Below, in pieces: positions 8,702 to 15,863 of a DNA stretch of 64,000 nucleotides. The notes under the pieces were generated by a model, which had not been told where the DNA came from, searched no databases, and saw nothing but the letters and a program-made list of their open reading frames with translations. The DNA is from Lysinibacter sp. HNR (GTDB taxonomy: Bacteria > Actinomycetota > Actinomycetes > Actinomycetales > Microbacteriaceae). Made by a program: the position numbers and the translations under genes. The stretch is from positions 2,852,001-2,916,000 of the forward strand of contig NZ_CP121684.1 in the NCBI RefSeq assembly GCF_029760935.1. Reading direction: 5' to 3'. Position 1 is the first letter of the stretch; each line of letters begins with the position of its first letter.

Positions 8702-9901
8702 ATGCATAAGAATACCGTCGCCTTAAAACAAACACGGGTTAAAACCGGTGATCTCCTTCAGCTCATGCTTGACGGAACGGCCCGAACAAAAACAGAGCTC
8801 ATCGAGCTCACGGGCCTTGCCCGGTCAACAGTAACCGGACAGGTTGACCAGCTTGTGAGCCTCGGGCTTCTGCGCGTGGGTGGAGAGTCTTCCTCCACCG
8901 GCGGCCGACCCCCCTCACGCTTTGTGTTTAATGAAAAAGCCAGCATCATCGCGGGAATAGACCTGGGGGCAACCCACGGAATAGTTGCTCTCGCCGATCT
9001 GAGCGGAACCCTGATCGACAGCGAAAGATCATCAATCCACATCACGGAGGGACCCCACAGGGTTCTCTCCTGGGCCACCAAAACCCTCACCAAGCTCCTC
9101 AGCAAGAACAACCTGACTGAGGCCTCGCTCGGCGGCATCGGAATAGGAGTTCCCGGACCCGTCGAGTTTTCCACGGGACGCCCCATCAGCCCTCCAATCA
9201 TGCCGGGCTGGGATAAATACGATATTCCCGCCCACATCCAAACCCAATTTAACGTGCCCGTTCTTGTTGACAACGACGTTAACGTGCTGGCGGTAGGGGA
9301 ACACAGTACCGTGTGGAAGGACACCAGCGATTTTATTTTCGTGAAGGTGTCCACCGGGATCGGGGCCGGAATCATATCGGGCGGCGCTCTCCAGCGCGGT
9401 TCCCAGGGTTCCGCCGGTGACCTAGGAAACGTTGCCGTCCCCTACAGCACAGACTCACCCCGCGATCCACTCGACCAACGAAACCTCGAGAGCATTGCGG
9501 GCGGACCCGCAATTGCCGCCCAACTCAAAGAGGCGGGACTCGACGCCGAGGGAAGCCACGATGTCGTTCAACTCCTGCAATCCGGCAACCCCGAAGCTAT
9601 CGCGGCCACCCGCCAAGCGGGGCGGGAGCTCGGCGAGTCACTCGTGTGGGTCGTCAGCCTCCTTAACCCCTCGGTGATCGCGATTGGTGGATGCATCTCA
9701 CGAGCCGGTGAACACCTTCTTGCGGGAGTTCGCGAGGTAGTGTACAAAAAGTCCATTCCACTGGCCAGCCAACACCTCACGATTGTGCAGTCGCAAACCG
9801 GCTCCCTCGCCGGAGCCCTCGGGGCCACCATCATGGTTACCAAACATATTCTCTCTCCGGAATATGTTGATGCACTGCTTGAAAAACAGGCGGTGGAATA
9901 A
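8702..9901 (+). CDS. ROK family transcriptional regulator
   Basis: 399 aa. The N-terminal ~80 residues form a winged helix-turn-helix (TKTELIELTGLARSTVTGQVDQL), followed by a ROK sugar-kinase-like domain starting at GIDLGATHG with GIGIGVPGPV and VDNDVNVLA. It is transcribed divergently from the importer operon and likely represses it until the imported sugar or a derivative binds. Two features are unusual. The zinc-binding CxCGxxGCxE cluster typical of ROK proteins is absent (the segment is a cysteine-free PRDPLDQRNLES). The sugar-contacting GE(I)GH motif is degenerate (AGDLGNV). The effector site may therefore have diverged. Confidence 0.9.
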   Translation: MHKNTVALKQTRVKTGDLLQLMLDGTARTKTELIELTGLARSTVTGQVDQLVSLGLLRVGGESSSTGGRPPSRFVFNEKASIIAGIDLGATHGIVALADLSGTLIDSERSSIHITEGPHRVLSWATKTLTKLLSKNNLTEASLGGIGIGVPGPVEFSTGRPISPPIMPGWDKYDIPAHIQTQFNVPVLVDNDVNVLAVGEHSTVWKDTSDFIFVKVSTGIGAGIISGGALQRGSQGSAGDLGNVAVPYSTDSPRDPLDQRNLESIAGGPAIAAQLKEAGLDAEGSHDVVQLLQSGNPEAIAATRQAGRELGESLVWVVSLLNPSVIAIGGCISRAGEHLLAGVREVVYKKSIPLASQHLTIVQSQTGSLAGALGATIMVTKHILSPEYVDALLEKQAVE

Positions 9902-9913
9902 CCAGGCGATCAG

Positions 9914-9946
9914 GGGGCTGCTGGAGAAAACCCCTCCAGCAGCCCC
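9914..9946. terminator. Intrinsic terminator after ROK gene
   Basis: A 13-bp GC-rich stem (9914-9926 with 9934-9946), a 7-nt loop, and TTTTT about 15 nt downstream on the plus strand. It sits between the convergent ROK and surface-protein genes. Confidence 0.7.
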
Positions 9947-9979
9947 AGCCGTGTGGATGTTTTTCTGCGAAATAGCTCG

Positions 9980-11995
9980 CTAACGCTCCGCAGGATTCCG
10001 GCGACGCCAGAGAAGTATTCCCCCCACGGTCAGAAGTAGCGCGGTTCCCGCAACCAAAAGCTCCGTGTTCGCGGAACCGGTTTTGGCTAGGCTAGCCGAG
10101 TCCTCAGCGGCGGACGAACCCGTCACCTGGGCCGCAGCGTTCAGCACACCCTGATCGTTTGGCTTTTTCAACCGCTCAATTTCAGCCTCAAGCTCGGCAA
10201 TTCGCAGTTTTAGAGCGTCTCTTTCTTCCGTTGTTGCCTCATAATTCTGTTTGAGACCGTCGAACTCTTCTTGTAATTGGGCAAGCTGAGCCTCGAGCTC
10301 AGCAACCCGCGACTTCAGGGCCGCGATCTGAGCCTCAAGCTCGGCAATCCTTGCCTCCAAAGCCACAATCTGAGCCTCAAGCTCCTGCTTCTCGGCCTCC
10401 AGGATCACAATCTGAGCCTCAAGGTCACTAATATCTCCCTCAAGGCCACTAACCTTGTCCTCAAGATGACCGATCTGAAGCTCAAGATCAACGATTCTTC
10501 CCACATGAGTTCGAACTTCCTCTGAAAGCCCCTGCTTCTCGGCCTCCAGGATCACAATCTGAGCCTCAAGGTCACTAACCTTACCCTCGAGCTCATCAAC
10601 TTTGCCCTCAAGGCCACTAACCTTACCCTCAAGATCATCAACTTTGCCTTCAAGGCCGTCAACCTCTTCCTCAAGATTGCCAACCATTTCCTGTAGGTCC
10701 GCAACCTGATTCAAGAGTTCCTGCTTCTCGTCCTCTAGCACCGCAGTCTGGGCCTCAAGCTCAGCAACCCGCGACTTCAGGGTGTCTCTTTCCCCCGTTA
10801 CGGTTTCAAGGTTCTGCTTCAGAGTGGCAGCTTCTCCCTGCAACTGGGTAATCTCGGCCTCAAGCGCCTCAACCCTTCCTTGCATAGCCGCAACCTGATC
10901 CACAAGCCCCTGCTTTTCACTCTGCAATTGCGTAATCTGAGCCTCAAGCGCAGCAACCCGTAACCTCAGAGCACCGTTCTCTCCCGTTGCTGTCTCAAGA
11001 TTATTCCTCAGGTTGTTGAGTTCCCCTTGCAGCTGCGTAATCTGAACGTTAAGTTGGGCAATCTCTCCCTGCAGAGCCACTACCTGATTCGCAAGCGTTT
11101 GCTTCTCATTCTGCAATGTCACAATCTGATTCTCGGCAGCAGTGAGATTCAACTTCAACGTTGCAATCTCATCGTCTTTATTCGCATTATCCTGACGCAA
11201 TTTTTCTATCTGAGCCTCAAGCTCTCGCTTCTCACCCTCAAGGACTGCAATGGCATCCTTGGATAATCCGGTAAGGTAGTCAGCTAGTTCCCCAATAGGA
11301 CGCTTCTGCAGGTGAATAAGAATCGCTCCCATGGAGTTCTCGGTTGGGGTGTCAATAACGTGCCCCTTCATCTCAATAGCTATGGTTTCGGCGTGAGGGA
11401 ATTGCGCCAAAACCAATATGTTTCGGATACCGTTTCCCACAATTCCCAAAGTGGTGAGGTTCGGAAGTTTTATCAGTGGCGCTAAGTCCGTAATTTTGGT
11501 TCGGCTTATATACAACGTATTGAGCTTGGTCAGCTTCACCACGGTTTTCAACGCGTCGTCCTCAACCTCCGTATCCGTCAGGCTGAGATAGGTAAGGTCG
11601 CTAAAATTCTCCAGGAACTCTACGTTCTTCGCCTTTGTGGACCACAACTCCAAGTGTGTGAGTTTTTTCAGGCCGTATATGGGCGTAAAGTCCTCAACAG
11701 CATTGTCCCCAAGAATTAGGTAAGTGAGGTTGGTAAAAGCTTCTAAACCACTAATGTCTTTAATGCCCGACTGTTGTAAATCAACTTTTGTGAGACCTAG
11801 CGCCTGCGCGACAGTGATTGGCGCATTAGCAGCCTGATTCAGCGCTGTATTCAGTCTTTTGCGAAGAGCGGGATCGGGAATATGTATCTCTTGTGCGCTC
11901 TTTAGATCTGTGAGATTTTGTTCTTCACCTATTGGAGGAGTCTGTTCAGCAGCGGCAGGCGCTGTTCCTAAACCCATCCAGAGTAGGCCTCCCAC
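9980..11995 (-). CDS. Leucine-rich-repeat, coiled-coil cell-wall protein with LAKTG sorting signal; signal peptide out of frame
   Basis: As sequenced the frame opens at GTG 11995 (671 aa). Order: hydrophobic segment ending in AAAEQ (signal-peptidase site), leucine-rich repeats (about 60-210, e.g. IKDISGLEAFTNLTYL), a very long coiled coil (about 250-620) of LEAQI/LEGKV heptads, then LAKTG (636-640), a hydrophobic helix and WRRRNPAER. That tail is a sortase signal of the LAXTG type used by class E sortases. The GTG start lacks the basic n-region. An ATG at 12032, with GAAGGA ahead of it, encodes MMLKKRV and joins this frame only if the G7 tract at 12006-12012 loses one G (or gains two). The protein is then a classic secreted, wall-anchored adhesin-like molecule. 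The locus is AT-richer than its neighbours, suggesting transfer. Function (adhesion or spacer) is inferred. Confidence 0.82.
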   Translation of the reverse strand: MGGLLWMGLGTAPAAAEQTPPIGEEQNLTDLKSAQEIHIPDPALRKRLNTALNQAANAPITVAQALGLTKVDLQQSGIKDISGLEAFTNLTYLILGDNAVEDFTPIYGLKKLTHLELWSTKAKNVEFLENFSDLTYLSLTDTEVEDDALKTVVKLTKLNTLYISRTKITDLAPLIKLPNLTTLGIVGNGIRNILVLAQFPHAETIAIEMKGHVIDTPTENSMGAILIHLQKRPIGELADYLTGLSKDAIAVLEGEKRELEAQIEKLRQDNANKDDEIATLKLNLTAAENQIVTLQNEKQTLANQVVALQGEIAQLNVQITQLQGELNNLRNNLETATGENGALRLRVAALEAQITQLQSEKQGLVDQVAAMQGRVEALEAEITQLQGEAATLKQNLETVTGERDTLKSRVAELEAQTAVLEDEKQELLNQVADLQEMVGNLEEEVDGLEGKVDDLEGKVSGLEGKVDELEGKVSDLEAQIVILEAEKQGLSEEVRTHVGRIVDLELQIGHLEDKVSGLEGDISDLEAQIVILEAEKQELEAQIVALEARIAELEAQIAALKSRVAELEAQLAQLQEEFDGLKQNYEATTEERDALKLRIAELEAEIERLKKPNDQGVLNAAAQVTGSSAAEDSASLAKTGSANTELLVAGTALLLTVGGILLWRRRNPAER
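10384..10578. repeat. 48-bp direct repeats in the coiled-coil region
   Basis: Two identical 48-bp copies (10384-10431 and 10531-10578), 147 bp apart start to start. That equals 49 codons or exactly seven heptads, so recombination would add or remove coiled coil in register. Between 10561 and 10680 shorter 21/42-bp repeats encode LEGKVDDLEGKV-type heptads. Confidence 0.85.
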
Positions 11996-12005
11996 CAGCA
12001 GGATG

Positions 12006-12012
12006 CCCCCCC
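12006..12012 (-). repeat. Poly-G tract (G7) in signal-peptide codons
   Basis: Seven consecutive G on the minus strand, at the seventh to ninth codons after the best ATG (12032). With seven G the ATG frame ends after 28 codons. With six it reads KKRVGGILLVGGLLWMGLG into PAAAEQ and the full LRR protein. This is a candidate slipped-strand switch. Confidence 0.8.
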
Positions 12013-12032
12013 ACCCTCTTCTTTAACATCAT
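12013..12032 (-). promoter_or_regulatory. Alternative start region and RBS that decide the LRR protein's signal peptide
   Basis: Tandem ATG ATG codons at 12032 and 12029 are preceded by GAAGGA at a 5-6 nt spacing and followed by Leu-Lys-Lys-Arg codons, the expected n-region. In the frame of the long reading frame there is instead a TAA at 12023-12025. Confidence 0.7.
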
Positions 12033-12573
12033 TTTTGTCCTTCTTAGCCTTGCATCGGAGTTGTTGTTAAAAAATGCGCGCCGAGGGCGCAGTGGGGGGT
12101 TATTAATCTAAATCACTATTTATTTTTAATAAAATCCATAATGCTTTAGATTTTTATGAATTAGGAATTTTTGCTCTCGCAAACACTGCTTGAGCAATAA
12201 AGCCAATGCAACCCTATATGAACATGAGTGATTAATCTATTTTCTGTACGGAAACGAAATATATAATAAGCTTCGACCTGAAGCTATCGTCACGTAAGCA
12301 AATCTTCCCTGTAAAAATATTGCTGAAATTTAATCTTTGATCACCTTAATCAAAAGCAAAAAATTTCTGACAGGTGGGTGTTTTATTCAAACCGGGACAC
12401 ATAACGCGTTCCTTAAAAATGTAGGAAGCTAAAGATAAACCCGACGAATAAACTTATAAAAACGGGTGAGGGGCTGTCAGACGGGAAATCCGCTGACAGC
12501 CCCTCACCCGGGCTATCGCCTCGCTATAGGTTGGACATAAAGCTCAGGCCCAACTCTTATAGCGAGATAAAGC
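12033..12573. other. 541-bp AT-rich gap in the surface-protein locus
   Basis: No coding region is visible. It is markedly AT-rich. Near the 9980-12032 gene, reading on the minus strand, a short GCGCC-CTC-GGCGC stem (12078-12090) is followed by a T6 run about 40 nt before the ATG and resembles a small leader attenuator. A G6 run lies at 12094-12099. The other end holds the terminator of the broken paralogue. Confidence 0.6.
12463..12510 (-). terminator. Strong intrinsic terminator after the broken surface-protein gene
   Basis: An 18-bp stem (12463-12480 with 12493-12510) and a 12-nt loop, followed on the minus strand by a T5 run (TTTTTATAAG). It is the best rho-independent terminator in the window. 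Confidence 0.88.
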
Positions 12574-14271
12574 TTATTGAGTCTCTGCTGGCCGTCGCCG
12601 AAGGCGAAGAAGCAGCACTCCAGCACTCAACAGCAGGGCAACTCCAGCAGCTAACAGTCCCCCAATATCAGAACCGGTTTTAGCCAGGTTAGCTGAACCT
12701 TTCGCATCCACCGTCGAAGCACCCTGCGGGGCTGAAACATCCGCACCCGTTGATACATTGTCCGAACCGGCTGCACCAGTGGCGTTTCCCGACGAGTTTC
12801 TCTCCTGGGCACCGTCGGAATTTTTACCACTCAAAGTCTTATCCAACTCAAGCACATTCTTCAGGTCGCTACCGGGAAACAGTTTTTTAAGCGCGTCTTC
12901 CAGTTCCTTAACTCGAGTCTTCAAGCTCTCAATCTCCTGCAGCAACTCATCTCGCTTTGTTTCAAGAACTTTCTTCTCGTCTTCAAGCGCCTTGATTTTT
13001 CCGTTCAGAGATTCCTTCTCACCCTCCAAAGTTGTGATCTTCTCTGCAGCCGTCGCGTCACCCTGAGCCTTCTGCTCGTTCAGTCGCTTAATCTCGACCT
13101 CACGATCCGCGAATTCCGATTGCAGCTTATCTCGTTCGCGTTCCAAGTTTTTGCCCGCAACCTCAAGTTGTTTATTCGTTTCCCTCAACTGATCGATCTT
13201 AGTCTCAAGCTCCTCGTTCTGCTCAGCCAAAGACTTATTCTTATCCTCCAACTTAGCAAGCTGCTCCCGAGCCTCCTTATCACCCTCAACCTTCGAATCC
13301 TGCAACTCCGAATATTTTCTTGAATCTGTTCTTCCAACTCTTCGATTCGATGCTTGGCACCCCTAAGTTCTGACTTGAACGCGTGTATCTCAAGGTATTG
13401 ACTCTCAGCTACCTGGTGAATCGCTTGGTTTTCTTGCTGCAATCTCCCTTTTTCGATCTCTAAGGGAGCGGTAACGCTACCTGCATGTACTTTGAGAAGT
13501 TTGGCTAAATCCTCGATCGTACGATCCTTAGCCTGCAGGTATGCGTATGTAGCAATTGCGCTCAAAGAGTTCATCGGCAAAATCTTTGAGGCATCACTCA
13601 ATATCTCTATCTTAAGAGGTTTAGTCTTACTAAGATCCTCCAGAACAGATATGTTATCGATATCGTTGTTTATTATGCCTAGCCTCTCGAGCCACAGCAA
13701 ATCTTTAACTGCGCGAGATCTTTGATGCCGGTTTCACTGATGTACAGATCATGAAGATGTTTCAGTTCCTTCACGGTTTGCAGTGCAACGTCTCCAAGGT
13801 TCTGATTACCCGAGAGATTCAAGTGCGCAAGGTTCTTGAGGTTTGCCAGAGGCATCACATCCGTAATCTGATTACCCTGCAACTCTAAAAACGTGAGTTT
13901 TGTGAGGCTTGCCAGGGGTTTTAGATTCGTAACAGAACGATTCCCAAGGCTAAGCTTGGTGAGGCTAGTAAAGGCTTCTAGCCCAGAAATATCCTTAATA
14001 GCAGCGCCATTATTAGCACTAAGCTCCGTGATAGTACGTGCCTGATCAACAGTAATTTGTGCACTATCGCCCTGTCCAAGCTTGCGGTTCAGCAGTGCTC
14101 GCAGCACACTGTCGGGAATATTTACATTCTATATTCCCGAAGTTTGGGCAAAAGTAACTTGTTCCTGCGCTGGAGCCTGCTCAGCAGCAGCGGGCATTAC
14201 CCCCAACCCCACACCGAGCAAACCGCCCGAAACAACTCCCCCCCCCATAAGAGTTTTTTAATCTTATTCAT
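12574..14271 (-). pseudogene. Broken paralogue of the LRR/coiled-coil LAKTG surface protein
   Basis: The remains are collinear with the intact homologue: basic n-region (MNKIKKLL from ATG 14271), hydrophobic core, MPAAAEQ cleavage region, leucine-rich repeats (IKDISGLEAFTSLTKL), coiled coil, then NLAKTGSDIGGLL, a hydrophobic helix and RLRRRPAETQ. Four lesions are seen. A G9 tract at 14238-14246 puts the start out of frame (10 or 7 G would restore it). An in-frame TAG sits at about 14129-14131, between SGI and NVNIPDS. A one-base deletion near 13700 separates two LRR pieces. A further one-base deletion near 13310 splits the coiled coil (EEQIQ then ELQDSKVEG). Three open pieces remain: 13679-14107, 13185-13700 and 12574-13305. 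The sorting signal and terminator are intact, so decay looks recent, unless some lesions are sequencing errors. Confidence 0.85.
14238..14246 (-). repeat. Poly-G tract (G9) in signal-peptide codons of the paralogue
   Basis: Nine consecutive G on the minus strand directly after MNKIKKLLW codons. With nine G the ATG frame stops after 24 codons. With ten or seven it continues as VVSGGLLGVGLGVMPAAAEQ. Position and effect mirror the G7 tract of the other copy. Confidence 0.8.
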
Positions 14272-14568
14272 TATATTTATACCTATATCCTTGAGCATTT
14301 AAGTTCTTATTCAATGATCACTTGTGTATGCATCATGGAAAACAGGCGTGGGGGGGAACGGCCTTTCCGGTCATTGATATTTATTGAAGATATTCTTGTT
14401 ATTTTTCCTGAACTTATAATTAGACTGGATAAAATATGTGAAACAAGATGCGCGATGCACAACAAAAGCAATGATAATCTATAGCACCCATAGTCGACAA
14501 TGATTATCAGTAATTTTTAGGATTTTATAGCACAGTACCCGTGCGCCCGTTCACTCAGGATGAGGAAT
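14272..14568. other. AT-rich gap upstream of the broken surface-protein gene
   Basis: No gene is visible. It holds the presumed promoter, another G7 run (14350-14356, plus strand) and an inverted repeat TGATAATC (14472-14479) / GATTATCA (14502-14509) that loosely resembles Fur/Zur half-sites. No function can be assigned. Confidence 0.5.
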
Positions 14569-15813
14569 TCACGCAGGGTTCCCCGACACCAAACGCCCCA
14601 ATACCTCGGTGAGTAGCCTAACCCCGCGTAGCGCATCACCATCACGCGTCAATTCCATCTCATTATGCGAGATACCCGCCACGCTCGGCACAAAAAGCAT
14701 AACGGTAGGAACAACATCCTTAAGGTTTGTGGAGTCGTGGCCCGCAACCGTCATTACCTCGGTGTAGCTCAGGCCCAACTCACGCGCCGCCGAACGGGCC
14801 AGGGCAACCCCGGCAGGCGGGTAAGCCAAAAGACCCCAGGAGTGTGTGGGCTCCACCAAGACACGAGTGCGTGACCGGGCCTCGCACTCCGCAACGCGCA
14901 CGGCAAGCATCTCCACCGCCCGGGCCAGCACGGCCTCATCCGGCGAACGCAGATCCACATTCATGGTGACCTCGCGGGCAACCGTCACGGGCGAGTTGGG
15001 AAGAACATAAAGTTCAGACACCGAGGAGTGTAGCCTGCCCGGCTCAAACTCCTCGGTGAGTTCGCGAACCGCCGTGATGATGAGAGATGCCCCGTACAGC
15101 GCATCCTGCCGATCCTCCATTCGTGTTGATCCCGTGTGCGATTGCGAACCCACAACCCGCACCCGGTACTTGCTTGCCGCCCACGTACGATCAACCAAAC
15201 CTATGTTGATACCGCTGTCTTCGAGAACCCGACCCTGCTCGATGTGGATCTCAGCATAGTGGGCCACCTCGCTCAGAGTGGGGGCCGGGCCGTGTGCTAC
15301 CGTCCCACCACCGAGCGCCTCAGCAACCGTCACTCCGACATGATCGCGGGTGGCCAGGGCCTTTTCAAGGGGAAGCTTTCCGGTAAAAACAGAACTCCCC
15401 ATCAGGCTGGGTGCAAACCGGCTTCCCTCCTCGTTAAACCAGTTCACGACGGCCACGTTGAATTGGGGATTCAGGGTCTGGTCAGTAATCTGATCGAGAA
15501 CCCGGGTGGCAGCATACGCTCCGGCGAGTACCCCGTATGCTCCGTCGTACCGCCCGGCAAGCGGTTGCGAGTCCAGGTGAGAACCCACCAGCACCCAGGG
15601 TCTCCCGGGCAGCAGCTCACACATCCCAAATTGATTGCCGATTGCGTCAACGGACTCGGTAAATCCGTGCCGCGCCAACCACCCGCTGAACCAGGCCCGG
15701 GTTTTGTGGTCCTCCGGCGTTGCGGCCTGTCGATCAACACCCCCACCGGGTGTTGCCCCACAGACTGACATCTCCGCAAAGTCTGCCAAGAATTGCTCAT
15801 CCGTTAGCTTCAT
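14569..15813 (-). CDS. M20-family amidase/N-carbamoyl-amino acid hydrolase (allantoate amidohydrolase-like)
   Basis: A zinc-dependent cytoplasmic hydrolase of the hydantoinase/carbamoylase M20 group, splitting carbamoyl or ureido groups from amino-acid-like substrates (L-carbamoylase, allantoate amidohydrolase, beta-ureidopropionase). The two-metal site is visible: GSHLDSQ, GRYDGAYG, NEEGSRF, EIHIEQG and AGHDSTNL. GSQSHTGSTRM is the substrate-domain motif. I chose ATG 15813 (414 aa) because AGGAGG lies about 8 nt upstream; the frame extends to 15864 without a better site. It follows the amidohydrolase gene by about 50 nt in the same operon and is controlled presumably by the divergent PucR-type protein. 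The exact substrate is unknown. Confidence 0.88.
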   Translation of the reverse strand: MKLTDEQFLADFAEMSVCGATPGGGVDRQAATPEDHKTRAWFSGWLARHGFTESVDAIGNQFGMCELLPGRPWVLVGSHLDSQPLAGRYDGAYGVLAGAYAATRVLDQITDQTLNPQFNVAVVNWFNEEGSRFAPSLMGSSVFTGKLPLEKALATRDHVGVTVAEALGGGTVAHGPAPTLSEVAHYAEIHIEQGRVLEDSGINIGLVDRTWAASKYRVRVVGSQSHTGSTRMEDRQDALYGASLIITAVRELTEEFEPGRLHSSVSELYVLPNSPVTVAREVTMNVDLRSPDEAVLARAVEMLAVRVAECEARSRTRVLVEPTHSWGLLAYPPAGVALARSAARELGLSYTEVMTVAGHDSTNLKDVVPTVMLFVPSVAGISHNEMELTRDGDALRGVRLLTEVLGRLVSGNPA

Positions 15814-15863
15814 CTCCCACCCTCCTGATACCTGAAGACCGTCCATTACCTGTTGCCCGCACA

